Below, piece after piece: positions 47,602-55,886 of a stretch of DNA of 64,000 nucleotides. The stretch is from assembly GCA_017379075.1 (NCBI GenBank), contig JAFNXL010000010.1, positions 1-64,000 of the forward strand, written 5' to 3'. Both the position numbers and the translations under genes were made by a program. The notes under the pieces are model-generated. The model made no database searches. It was not told where the DNA came from and was given only the letters and a program-made list of their open reading frames with translations. Positions within the stretch are counted from its first letter, which is position 1, and each line of letters opens with the position of its first letter. The DNA is from Bacteroidaceae bacterium (GTDB taxonomy: Bacteria > Bacteroidota > Bacteroidia > Bacteroidales > Bacteroidaceae).

Positions 47602-48360
47602 ATGAGCAACTCTCCATCATTAATTGAAAGAGAAGCACTCGGAAATCTCTTGAAAGTGCTTATTCGACAATCCTTGAACCATGATAAAAAATGGGAGGAT
47701 TTTATAACTTCATATTTCGCTGATTGGAATCCGATTATGGATTCAGACATCAGTGGTTACAGATATTATTCGACCCTGAAATCATTCCCATTAAACGCAA
47801 AACGAGAAATAATCAGAGGTGTACTGCTTGGATGGAATGAGCATCATGACCATTTAACATTGTATCAATGCATTATAACACTGATATATTTAAAGCTGTG
47901 TGGACCTGTGGAGTATTTCTTTTTGCAGCAATTCTATAATTTCATGTCATATTATGAAAGTATTTGTCCGTCTTGCAAAAATATATGGATACAGGATATC
48001 AACAACTCACAATACAGGGTAAGATTTCACAAAAAGGAAAACTCCCCCTTTAATGATAATTACGGAGTTATTGACTTTCAGTTATCAGATATAAATGATG
48101 TGGAAAAATTGGCAATAGTTCCAACATTTACCCTTTTAAACATTAAGGGAAATATACTAGAAGACACAGAACATGACCAGCAATCAATGGACGCAATCGT
48201 TTCAGAACAAATAATCCCTTTATTAAACAATGAGTTCGCGAAAAAGCACTGTACGCGTATTTACTCTTCGTGGAAAGTGTCATATAGACAAGAATTATGC
48301 GGAAATTTGCTTGTTTTGATAATGCACTCACTTGAATACGAAGATTATAACGGAGTATAA
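47602..48360 (+). CDS. Hypothetical protein, 252 aa
   Basis: Not recognised. A soluble protein: an N-terminal helical half (LIEREALGNLLKVLIRQSLN, KREIIRGVLLGWNEHHDHL), a CPSC pair near residue 124 that might be part of a metal site or chance, and a C-terminal half with strands and a helix ending LLVLIMHSLEYEDYNGV. No signal peptide. It starts 11 bases after the previous stop in the same AT-rich cluster. Confidence 0.65.
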   Translation: MSNSPSLIEREALGNLLKVLIRQSLNHDKKWEDFITSYFADWNPIMDSDISGYRYYSTLKSFPLNAKREIIRGVLLGWNEHHDHLTLYQCIITLIYLKLCGPVEYFFLQQFYNFMSYYESICPSCKNIWIQDINNSQYRVRFHKKENSPFNDNYGVIDFQLSDINDVEKLAIVPTFTLLNIKGNILEDTEHDQQSMDAIVSEQIIPLLNNEFAKKHCTRIYSSWKVSYRQELCGNLLVLIMHSLEYEDYNGV

Positions 48361-48386
48361 TTAATGACCAGTTAAAACTAAGGACA

Positions 48387-48728
48387 ATGTTTGGATTAGA
48401 GAAACCCAGATTCAGAGACGCCTTTGAAGCAGAGATTATTGGAAACATCACAAAGCGATTCGGAGATATAAGTTCAGCAAATAAAGAAGACCTAGAAAAA
48501 GAATGTATATATTATACAGCAGACATGTGCATCGAGTTCTATGAAAAATCTGGAGGCTTTCTGCCTAACGATTGGAGAGACCATATATTTAATGAAGTCT
48601 GTGCGGTTTTTGACAAACATTTTACAGGAAAATATAACAGAGGTTTTTGCGAATTTATGTTTATCCCTATGATGAGCAATTTAAACAATGCAAGACAAGG
48701 AGTAAGGAATTATTATAATAGATTTTAA
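48387..48728 (+). CDS. Hypothetical protein, 113 aa
   Basis: Not recognised. Predicted mostly helical (RFRDAFEAEIIGNITKRFGD, NKEDLEKECIYYTADMCIEF, WRDHIFNEVCAVFDKHFTGK). No signal peptide or membrane span. Last of the four small genes; 159 bases separate it from the GHKL-metallopeptidase gene. Confidence 0.6.
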   Translation: MFGLEKPRFRDAFEAEIIGNITKRFGDISSANKEDLEKECIYYTADMCIEFYEKSGGFLPNDWRDHIFNEVCAVFDKHFTGKYNRGFCEFMFIPMMSNLNNARQGVRNYYNRF

Positions 48729-48738
48729 TCTTACAAAC

Positions 48739-48783
48739 ATGATTACGAAAGAAAGAATAGACTGGGAATACATCTACGCTTGA
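48739..48783 (+). other. Very short ORF, possible remnant start of a lost gene
   Basis: Encodes 14 residues (MITKERIDWEYIYA) ending in TGA, 10 bases after the previous stop. It reads like the beginning of a protein cut short; it could also be chance. Confidence 0.2.
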
Positions 48784-48887
48784 GTTTTGCATATGAAATG
48801 TACGAAATGTACAAAGGCCAACAATGATTATTATACCGTCTTTTTTGAAATCACCATCAAATTCAATCTGTAAATCACAAGAATCAC

Positions 48888-50270
48888 ATGAAACAATTTG
48901 ATTTGAATATAGATAAAATTCTCGAAAACTGGGAATGCAAACATGCAGTAAGAGAAATAATAGCAAATAGTTTGGACGAACAAGCTATAACAGGTTGTAG
49001 AGACCTTGAAATTTACAAGAATGGACAACAATGGGTTATCCGCGATTACGGAAGAGGGCTAAAGTATGAACACCTTGTACAAAAAGAGAACTCCGAGAAA
49101 CTAAACACTAATGGTTTGATTGGTAAATTTGGTATCGGGTTAAAAGATGCTTTAGCAACTTTTGACAGGCATAGGATTGGAGTAAAAATATTTTCTAAAC
49201 ATGCAGATATTAGCATTAAGCGATTACCCAAGAATGGTTTTTATGATTTAACCACTTTACATGCAATCATTGAAACCCCTTCACGTTCTATAGAGGGTAC
49301 AGAGTTCCATTTAACTGGTTTAGAAGACCGGGAAGTATTGGCTGCAAAAACAATGTTCTTGAAATTCTCAAACGAGAGAATCATAGAAAAAACAAAATAC
49401 GGTGATGTAATAGAAAAGAGCAGCAACGTTGGGAACATATACATTAATGGAGTATTGGTTGCCCAAGAACAAAACTTCTTGTTTAGTTATAATATAACAT
49501 CTATAGATTCAGTACTTAGAAAATCCATTAATAGAGAGAGGACCAATGTCGGCAGAACCGCATACGCGTCAACCGTTCGACGTATTCTATTAAACTGCGA
49601 AAGTGAAATTGTCGGAAAGCGTTTGAGCGATGATTTAGGAATGTTCTCTTATGGCAAGAATCATGATGAATTAAAGTGGATAGACGTACAAGAGCATGCT
49701 GCAAAAATATTAGCCAAGTATAAAAAAGTGGTTTTTGTGACTTCTGATGAAATTCAGAAGAACACTGATTTAGTAAGAGAAGCCTCCACTAATGATCGGC
49801 AAGTGGTTGTAATCCCCGAAAATCTCAGCAAAAAAATAGAAGAAAACAACACAAATTCAGCCGTAGGAAATAAAGTCACAACACTTACCCAATTTGTACA
49901 TCAAAGAAGTGAGAATTTCGAGTATAGATTTATTAACCCATCAGAATTAACGGTTGCAGAAAAAAACATTTATGATTTAATCCCCTCTATATATAACTTG
50001 ATTGGAGGAAAACCTTTGCAAGTTCATTCTATCTTTATTTCAGAAACAATGCAAAAGGACACCACAACATTCGATTCCTGTTTAGGACTTTGGGATCGTG
50101 CTCATAATCGGATTATAATAAAAAGAGAAACGTTAAAAAACAAAGAATCATTCTTAGGAGTTCTACTACATGAACTAGCACATGCGATAAGTGGATGCAC
50201 AGACTCAACTAGAGGATTTGAAAACGAATTAACCAAAATGTTAGGCACCCTTTCATCCCTTTTAACTTAA
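48888..50270 (+). CDS. GHKL-type ATPase fused to a C-terminal HExxH metallopeptidase
   Basis: Protein of 460 aa with two halves that are both recognisable by motif. Residues about 1-240 carry the Hsp90/MutL/MORC-type ATP-binding Bergerat fold: N box VREIIANSLDEQ, G1 motif IRDYGRGL and G2 motif GLIGKFGIGLKDAL. Residues about 370-460 carry a zinc metallopeptidase signature LLHELAHAIS (His428, Glu429, His432) followed by GFENE with Glu445/Glu447 placed to be the third ligand, as in gluzincins. No signal peptide, so cytosolic. A plausible model is an ATP-driven switch that gates a protease (inference). It lies in an AT-rich tRNA-adjacent island next to a toxin-antitoxin-like module, a context typical of anti-phage or conflict genes. 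I do not recognise a named system with exactly this fusion. Confidence 0.8.
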   Translation: MKQFDLNIDKILENWECKHAVREIIANSLDEQAITGCRDLEIYKNGQQWVIRDYGRGLKYEHLVQKENSEKLNTNGLIGKFGIGLKDALATFDRHRIGVKIFSKHADISIKRLPKNGFYDLTTLHAIIETPSRSIEGTEFHLTGLEDREVLAAKTMFLKFSNERIIEKTKYGDVIEKSSNVGNIYINGVLVAQEQNFLFSYNITSIDSVLRKSINRERTNVGRTAYASTVRRILLNCESEIVGKRLSDDLGMFSYGKNHDELKWIDVQEHAAKILAKYKKVVFVTSDEIQKNTDLVREASTNDRQVVVIPENLSKKIEENNTNSAVGNKVTTLTQFVHQRSENFEYRFINPSELTVAEKNIYDLIPSIYNLIGGKPLQVHSIFISETMQKDTTTFDSCLGLWDRAHNRIIIKRETLKNKESFLGVLLHELAHAISGCTDSTRGFENELTKMLGTLSSLLT

Positions 50271-50336
50271 AGATTACGAAAAACACATCAAATATTGGCA
50301 CAAATAAAAAGGCTATAGGGCTATAAAAAAAATGAA

Positions 50337-51797
50337 ATGAAAAAGCTATTATTACTATTAGGAATAGTCTGCATAGCCACAATGATGGCTTGCACACCAA
50401 CAAAGCAATCCACTATAGATGAGGTTTTACAGACAAAGGTGGATTCTGTGTTACAAAACAAGATGGGCGAAATCAATGCCGTTTCCGGGCAAGTTATTGT
50501 AATGGAAGTGCAGACGGGAGAGATTAAGGCTATGGTGGGTGATGGCATAAGCCAAGAATCCGGGCTAACCCGTACTGCATCTTTATTGGCTGCTTTAGAA
50601 ACAGGCAGAGTGAAATTGTCTGATACGGTGGATGTTGGTGAGGGCGTTTACATGGTTCATGGCAAACCTTTATCTGACCACAATTGGCGCATGGGCGGAT
50701 TTGGCAAGATAACCACTTTGGAAGGCTTGATGCTTAATTCTTACATTGCACTCTACAAGAACATTGAAAGAGCATTTGAAGAAGAGAATGCCTACTTTGG
50801 CATGCTTAACAAAATGTGTTACGGGCAACCCGAAAGCATTGAAGGACTGGACAGTTTGAAAGCGTCTTACTTTGAAAGCCCGAAAGACAGTAGTGCATTA
50901 GCATGGTCTTGCATTGGACATAATCAGCGTATTTCACCGATTCAAATGCTTACTTTCTATAATGCCATTGCCAACGGCGGCAAGATGGTGAAACCTATGC
51001 TTTACAAAGGTGAAACGGAGGTTATCAATCCGCAAATAGCAAGTAAAGCCAACATTGACAGCCTACAAATGGCACTGGTTCATGTGGTAACGGAAGGTCT
51101 GGGCAAACCGGCACAATCCGAGAAAGTACAAGTTGCAGGATTTGGCGGCGGTTTTCCTATCTCTACAGAGGAAGACAATTCAGAGGGCAGGATTAACACT
51201 GTATTTTCTGTGGGGTTTTGTGGTTACTTCCCAGCAGACAACCCGAAGTACTCTATTATTGTGTGCATGAATAAAAAAGGATATCCCGCAAACAGTTATT
51301 TAATGGCTGGCAGTGTTTTTAAGGAGATTGTGGATTATATGGTTGATTCGGGAGAAACTACTGAAACAAATGATACAACATCATTAACAGATAGTCTTCC
51401 TAAAAAATCTTTGAATGACATTCGATTTGCTGGATGGACAGAGAAAAATTGGTTGGACAATGAGTATATTCAGACACTAAGAAATCAAATTGATGCTTGT
51501 CTTCAAGGCAAGATATCGGATTCGCAGTTTGAGAAATATAAGGATGAATTATCGGGAAAGTTTATGATTTGTAGTATAGAACCTTATATTATGGGTGGAG
51601 TATTCATACAATTTTGTTTTATTGATAGACCCAATAAAATATTTTCAACTTGGGTGTATAGCAAAGTTGACGAGGAAACAGAAACCGTCTACGATTATGA
51701 ATGTAATGGACTTGAAATGGAAGAATATGAATCGGATTTGACCAAAGAAGAAATGATAAGAATCTCAGAAGAGCATCCTGAACAGAAACTTTGGTAA
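50337..51797 (+). CDS. Lipoprotein with a degenerate penicillin-binding-protein transpeptidase domain
   Basis: Lipoprotein of 486 aa, Cys19 at the lipobox (ATMMAC), then TPTK. Residues about 48-330 align in order with a PBP transpeptidase domain: VSGQVIVMEVQTGEIKAMVG, LAALETGRVKLSDTVDVGEG, ISPIQMLTFYNAIANGGKMV and a C-terminal FSVGFCGYFPADNPKYSIIV. All three active-site motifs are lost: SxxK is replaced at QESGLTR (about 68-74), SxN at NSYIAL (about 135), and KTG at VAGFGGGF (about 266). It cannot be a working transpeptidase. A separate C-terminal region (about 350-486) is acidic and unrecognised. It may bind peptidoglycan or a beta-lactam-like ligand, or sense envelope state (inference). 66 bases follow the GHKL-peptidase gene. 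Confidence 0.8.
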   Translation: MKKLLLLLGIVCIATMMACTPTKQSTIDEVLQTKVDSVLQNKMGEINAVSGQVIVMEVQTGEIKAMVGDGISQESGLTRTASLLAALETGRVKLSDTVDVGEGVYMVHGKPLSDHNWRMGGFGKITTLEGLMLNSYIALYKNIERAFEEENAYFGMLNKMCYGQPESIEGLDSLKASYFESPKDSSALAWSCIGHNQRISPIQMLTFYNAIANGGKMVKPMLYKGETEVINPQIASKANIDSLQMALVHVVTEGLGKPAQSEKVQVAGFGGGFPISTEEDNSEGRINTVFSVGFCGYFPADNPKYSIIVCMNKKGYPANSYLMAGSVFKEIVDYMVDSGETTETNDTTSLTDSLPKKSLNDIRFAGWTEKNWLDNEYIQTLRNQIDACLQGKISDSQFEKYKDELSGKFMICSIEPYIMGGVFIQFCFIDRPNKIFSTWVYSKVDEETETVYDYECNGLEMEEYESDLTKEEMIRISEEHPEQKLW

Positions 51798-51884
51798 TGG
51801 CAATAAGGGGAATTATACTTATAAAAATACGTCACCCTCAAAAAAACATCACATCATCATACTTCACATCTGAAAATATATAGC

Positions 51885-51892
51885 TATATTTG
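51885..51892 (+). promoter_or_regulatory. Promoter -7 element of the DUF3791/DUF3990 module
   Basis: TATATTTG matches TAnnTTTG. Its position argues that the ATG at 51894 is not the start of the next gene, because transcription would begin at or after it. Confidence 0.5.
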
Positions 51893-51962
51893 CATGTGGA
51901 AGTCTATTGGCAACGGCCAATACCTGATTTTCTTGTACGATTTCATAGCCAATAATGCAAAG

Positions 51963-52202
51963 ATGGAAGAACGAAGAAGCATATCGAAAGAACAAATAAT
52001 AATGGCCTACGTGGCAACATGTATTGAGACAACAGCCAGATACTTGAAAACCGACTACAAGAATGTTTTCGAAAGGATGGAGCGTGTTGGCATGATTGAC
52101 AAATACATTTTGCCCAATTACGAACCATTGCATAGCGAAAGCCGGGATGTGCTTGCCGAACGATTGGTTGAATGTTTAACAAACTGGGAGGAGCAGGCAT
52201 GA
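51963..52202 (+). CDS. DUF3791-family protein, probable antitoxin component
   Basis: Protein of 79 aa from the chosen ATG (MEERRSISKEQIIM); a longer form from 51894 would overlap the promoter. The DUF3791 pattern is visible: AYVATCIETTARYL, VFERMERVGMIDKYILPNYEPLHSES and a C-terminal helix LAERLVECL. Such small helical proteins are regularly encoded just before DUF3990 proteins and are taken as antitoxin-like partners. The stop overlaps the DUF3990 start as ATGA, so translation is coupled. Confidence 0.75.
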   Translation: MEERRSISKEQIIMAYVATCIETTARYLKTDYKNVFERMERVGMIDKYILPNYEPLHSESRDVLAERLVECLTNWEEQA

Positions 52203-52693
52203 ATAAAAAAATTGTTGTTTACCATGGTGGTACTGAAAAGATAGAAAAACCAATATGCAAAATCGGACGTATGAACCTTGATTTTGGACAAGGCTTTTAT
52301 CTAACCAATATTAAAGAGCAAGCAGTAGCGTGGGCTAATAACATAAGCCGAAACAGAAGATTGCCAGCCGTATTAAACCGATATATTTTGGATCGTGCTG
52401 CCATCATTTCCAACGCCAAATGCAAGATTTTCCACACCTACGACGAAGAATGGTTGGAATTTATTGTTGCCAACAGGACAGGGATGTACACAGCTAACGA
52501 ATATGATTATGTTGAGGGTGGTGTGGCTAATGAAAGAGTTGTTGATACCATCCATCTTTATATTGCAGGACTGATGGATTTGAAATCTACACTAAAAGAA
52601 CTTTCCAAGCATCAACCCAATAACCAAATGTGCTTACTCAATCAAAGTATTACAGACAAATATCTCGTATATGACGGAACAGAAGAATTATGA
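52199..52693 (+). CDS. DUF3990 protein, probable ADP-ribosyltransferase-fold toxin
   Basis: Protein of 164 aa. Hallmarks of DUF3990 are VVYHGGTEKIEKP, LDFGQGFYLTNIKEQAVAWA and DYVEGGVANERVVDTIHLY. The YHGG and FGQGFYLT blocks resemble the NAD-binding strands of ADP-ribosyltransferases, the fold to which I believe the family belongs (from memory, not tested here). Encoded between two small proteins with overlaps on both sides (4 and 23 bases), it has the layout of a toxin with flanking antitoxins. Target unknown. Confidence 0.75.
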   Translation: MNKKIVVYHGGTEKIEKPICKIGRMNLDFGQGFYLTNIKEQAVAWANNISRNRRLPAVLNRYILDRAAIISNAKCKIFHTYDEEWLEFIVANRTGMYTANEYDYVEGGVANERVVDTIHLYIAGLMDLKSTLKELSKHQPNNQMCLLNQSITDKYLVYDGTEEL

Positions 52694-52922
52694 TAATCCG
52701 ACAAAATCTCCTGTGATTCAAGAAATCATTATGAGTAACCGCATTGGAGAGATAGCTGTATCACTGGCAGAACGACTCTCAATAAATGTGGTCACTGCCC
52801 TAAAAATGTTTTATCGCAGTGACACTTGCGCCCGTCTACACGACAAATCCACCGGTCTGTATCTGTACGGAGATTTGTATGTCTCGGACGAATTCATACT
52901 TGAAATGCAAAATAGGCAGTGA
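52671..52922 (+). CDS. Small third component of the DUF3791/DUF3990 module
   Basis: Protein of 83 aa, or 63 aa from the ATG at 52731 (MSNRIGEIAVSLAERL). The C-terminal pattern ALKMFYRSDTCARLHDKSTGLYLYGDLY matches the type of short helical protein that follows DUF3990 genes in Bacteroidota and Firmicutes, often labelled DUF3791 too. The first ATG lies within the DUF3990 gene (23-base overlap). Likely an antitoxin or folding partner (inference). Confidence 0.65.
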   Translation: MTEQKNYDNPTKSPVIQEIIMSNRIGEIAVSLAERLSINVVTALKMFYRSDTCARLHDKSTGLYLYGDLYVSDEFILEMQNRQ

Positions 52923-52978
52923 TGTTGCAAGAAAAATAAATTTATTCACCCTTCCTTTTACGACAACCAAATGGAAAG

Positions 52979-53632
52979 ATGAAATGGCTAAATGATTTCT
53001 TCAAGAAAAAGGCTGACCCAAAAGCGGAACCCAGGGAACGGAAAGGCCATTCTTTGGAAAGATTTGTCGATATACAGGAACGTGTGTACGGAAGGGCTTT
53101 GGCTGAGGTGGCGTTTTCTGAACAACAAATTCCAAGATTGCCGGAATCGGACATTCTAGAAGTGAGGGACTTTGCCTTAAATGGTTGGACACTTGGCGAG
53201 ACACATGGTCTGCCACATTGGCAAAGTGTGGAGCGGAACGGCATTCTGCTAAGTTCTGTAGATGGACGGATACGAGAAGAAATCAACATCAAGGTGGTGC
53301 GTTTCTTTGCCTATCTGCATGACAAATGCCGCATTGACAACTGGAAGGACATTGAGCATGGCGTAAGGGCTGCCGAGATGTTGCTCACCATTAAGGACAC
53401 GATACTGAAGGACTTTACTGATGAAGAGTTTTCACTGCTTGAAAGAGCCTGCCGGTTCCATACGACAGAACGTCGTACCGGCAATCCAACCATTGACGTT
53501 TGCTTTGATGCCGACAGACTGGACCTGGGCAGGGTCGGGATTGTTCCCAACCCCAAACTGATGGCCACTGAACAGGGTGCTTATTTTGCCGCCAACATTC
53601 ATTTGATTGATGAGATGGGTATACCGCACTAA
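52979..53632 (+). CDS. HD-domain-like hydrolase, 217 aa
   Basis: Soluble protein with the spaced His/Asp residues of an HD metal-dependent phosphohydrolase: THGLPHWQSVERNG (first His), FAYLHDKCRID (HD pair), RACRFHTTERR and DVCFDADRLDLGRVG (distal Asp). The basic N-terminus (MKWLNDFFKKKADPKAEPRE) is not a signal peptide. Substrate unknown. It is the last gene of the AT-rich island, 56 bases after the toxin-antitoxin-like module, with base composition nearer to the core genome. It could belong to the island or to the old chromosome. Confidence 0.65.
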   Translation: MKWLNDFFKKKADPKAEPRERKGHSLERFVDIQERVYGRALAEVAFSEQQIPRLPESDILEVRDFALNGWTLGETHGLPHWQSVERNGILLSSVDGRIREEINIKVVRFFAYLHDKCRIDNWKDIEHGVRAAEMLLTIKDTILKDFTDEEFSLLERACRFHTTERRTGNPTIDVCFDADRLDLGRVGIVPNPKLMATEQGAYFAANIHLIDEMGIPH

Positions 53633-53708
53633 CTTTGTCAAGACCGCGACGATACTTTGTCTGAGGGTTGTCAATACTTTGCCGGCAATGCAACAATACA
53701 CGAAAATA

Positions 53709-53740
53709 TTTGTCGGATTCGGAAATCATGACTACCTTTG
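53709..53740 (+). promoter_or_regulatory. Promoter of the GH127 gene
   Basis: TTTG (53709-53712), 20-base spacer, TACCTTTG (53733-53740): exact consensus. The leader to the ATG at 53770 is about 23 nt. Confidence 0.75.
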
Positions 53741-53769
53741 TGGTTGTAATCATTGTATAGACTCGTATC

Positions 53770-55812
53770 ATGAACTGCAAAACATTATCCCTTATCCTGC
53801 TAATGGCAGGCATGGCCGTTGCGAATCCCGCCAACGCCAAGAAAGATGAAGTGCAACAATCCCGCAACTATATAGCCAACCGGCATCCGCTGGCGGCCAA
53901 AACCTATATGGCTCTGCCCTTGGGCGACATTGAGGCCAACGGATGGATGGAGGAACAGCTCAAACGGATGAGGAGCGGCCTGACCGGGCATCTGGACAAG
54001 ATATACGAACCGGTGTGCGGCCCAAGGAACTGCTGGCTGGGCGGAGACGGCGATGCATGGGAACGCGGCCCTTATTGGATTGACGGTCTGTTGCCCCTGG
54101 CATACATTCTGGACGATGAGGCACTGAAGCAGAAGGTGCAGCCGTGGATAGAATGGACTTTGCGGTCGCAGCAAGAGAGCGGTCAGTTTGGCCCCACAAC
54201 GGACAGGGATTATGAGCCTGGCCTGCAACGCAACAATGCGCAAGACTGGTGGCCAAGAATGGTGATGCTGAAGATTATGCAGCAATACTATCAGGCCACG
54301 GGCGATGAGCGCGTCATCTCATTCATGTCCAAGTATTTCCGTTACCAGCTGAACGAACTGCCCAAGAAACACTTAGGCAACTGGACCTTCTGGGGACAGC
54401 AACGTGGCGGAGACAATCTGCAAGTGGTGTATTGGCTGTACAACATTACGGGCGAGCGCTTCCTGTTGGAATTGGGCGATCTTATCCACAGACAAACGGT
54501 CAACTGGACGCAATATTTCCTTGACGGCGAAATCCTTACACGCCAGCTGAGCCTACATTGCGTCAACCTGGCTCAGGGTTTCAAGGAACCGGTGGTATAT
54601 TACCAGCAAGGCAAAGACCCCAAATATCTGGAGGCTCCGAAAAAGGCGATGCGCACCATACGCAACACCATTGGTCTGCCCACCGGTCTGTGGGGAGGTG
54701 ATGAACTGCTCCGCTTTGGCGAACCTACCATGGGATCGGAGTTGTGTACGGCAACGGAAATGATGTTCTCTCTGGAAAGCATGCTGGAAGTTACCGGCGA
54801 TGTGCAATGGGCCGACCATCTGGAACGTGTGGCATACAACGCTCTGCCCACACAGCATGATGACGACTTCGCCTCGCGCCAGTATTACCAGCAGACCAAT
54901 CAGGTATGTGTGACCAAGGCATGGCGGCAGTTCAGTACGCCACACGACGACACAGACTTACTCTTCGGTACGCTTAGCGGTTATCCCTGCTGCACTTGCA
55001 ACATGCATCAAGCCTGGCCGAAACTGGTTCAGAATCTGTGGTATGCCACCACCGACCACGGAGTGGCGGCACTAGTCTACGGACCGTCCACCGTACATGC
55101 CACCGTGGCAGACGGAGTGGCGGTGAGCATCTGCGAAGAAACGGGTTACCCCTTTGATGAAAGCATCAGATTTACCGTTGGGTTCGACAACAAGAAGCAG
55201 AAGGAAGCGGCCTTCCCCCTTCATCTTCGCATTCCTGCTTGGTGCAAAAGCGCCAGCATTGCTGTAAACGGCGAGAAGGTTGAGGCAAATACCGCAAGCG
55301 GAGAGATTGCCGTGATATACCGCACCTGGAAGCAGGGCGACCAGCTGGAACTGAAACTTCCCATGCAGGTAGCAGCACACCAATGGTATGGCGGTGGAGT
55401 ATGTGTGGAACGCGGCCCGTTGCTGTATGCACTGAAGATGCAGGAAAACTGGAAGAAAAAGGATTTCGAAGGCGATGCCGCCAAGAAATACGGACCCTGG
55501 TATTATGAAGTAACCAGCCCCACGGCATGGAACTACGGCCTGCAACGCCACCATCTGAGCGAGGCGGAAAAGCACTTCAATGTAATCCAATCAGAAGAAC
55601 TTGCCGCCTATCCCTGGAATGTGGAGAACGCTCCCATTACCCTAAAGACCAAAGCCATCCGCATGAAGGACTGGGAACTGTCACGCAATTCATGCGGACC
55701 CATAAACTATTACTCGCAACAAGGAAAAGACTATGAGAATGGCGAATATGAAATAGAGCTTATCCCCTACGGATGCACCACACTCCGCGTCACAGAATTC
55801 CCGTTAAGATGA
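53770..55812 (+). CDS. GH127-family beta-L-arabinofuranosidase-like enzyme (DUF1680), exported
   Basis: Glycoside hydrolase of 680 aa with a signal peptide (MNCKTLSLILLMAGMAVANPANA). Features of the GH127/DUF1680 family: the (alpha/alpha)6 barrel with LKRMRSGLTGHLDKIYEPV and WERGPYWIDGLLPLAY, plus ELC (Glu324, Cys326) and CCTC (Cys407, Cys408, Cys410), which correspond to the Zn-Cys site containing the Cys nucleophile in characterised members. C-terminal beta-sandwich domains end GCTTLRVTEF. The usual role is release of L-arabinofuranose from plant or hydroxyproline-linked glycans; related families (GH142, GH146) exist, so the exact specificity is open. Own promoter and terminator. Confidence 0.85.
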   Translation: MNCKTLSLILLMAGMAVANPANAKKDEVQQSRNYIANRHPLAAKTYMALPLGDIEANGWMEEQLKRMRSGLTGHLDKIYEPVCGPRNCWLGGDGDAWERGPYWIDGLLPLAYILDDEALKQKVQPWIEWTLRSQQESGQFGPTTDRDYEPGLQRNNAQDWWPRMVMLKIMQQYYQATGDERVISFMSKYFRYQLNELPKKHLGNWTFWGQQRGGDNLQVVYWLYNITGERFLLELGDLIHRQTVNWTQYFLDGEILTRQLSLHCVNLAQGFKEPVVYYQQGKDPKYLEAPKKAMRTIRNTIGLPTGLWGGDELLRFGEPTMGSELCTATEMMFSLESMLEVTGDVQWADHLERVAYNALPTQHDDDFASRQYYQQTNQVCVTKAWRQFSTPHDDTDLLFGTLSGYPCCTCNMHQAWPKLVQNLWYATTDHGVAALVYGPSTVHATVADGVAVSICEETGYPFDESIRFTVGFDNKKQKEAAFPLHLRIPAWCKSASIAVNGEKVEANTASGEIAVIYRTWKQGDQLELKLPMQVAAHQWYGGGVCVERGPLLYALKMQENWKKKDFEGDAAKKYGPWYYEVTSPTAWNYGLQRHHLSEAEKHFNVIQSEELAAYPWNVENAPITLKTKAIRMKDWELSRNSCGPINYYSQQGKDYENGEYEIELIPYGCTTLRVTEFPLR

Positions 55813-55828
55813 GGGTTTTGATAACTTC

Positions 55829-55866
55829 AAACAAGGGCACGCTTCCAAAGAAACGTGCCCTTGTTT
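55829..55866. terminator. Bidirectional terminator between GH127 and flavin reductase genes
   Basis: AAACAAGGGCACG (55829-55841) pairs perfectly with CGTGCCCTTGTTT (55854-55866), 12-nt loop. Convergent genes end on both sides. Confidence 0.8.
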
Positions 55867-55886
55867 ATTAAAAACTTTATACTTTT

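Noticed and set aside
45787..53640. Integrase or phage genes for the island
   Set aside because: None of the reading frames carries tyrosine or serine recombinase motifs or phage structural features.
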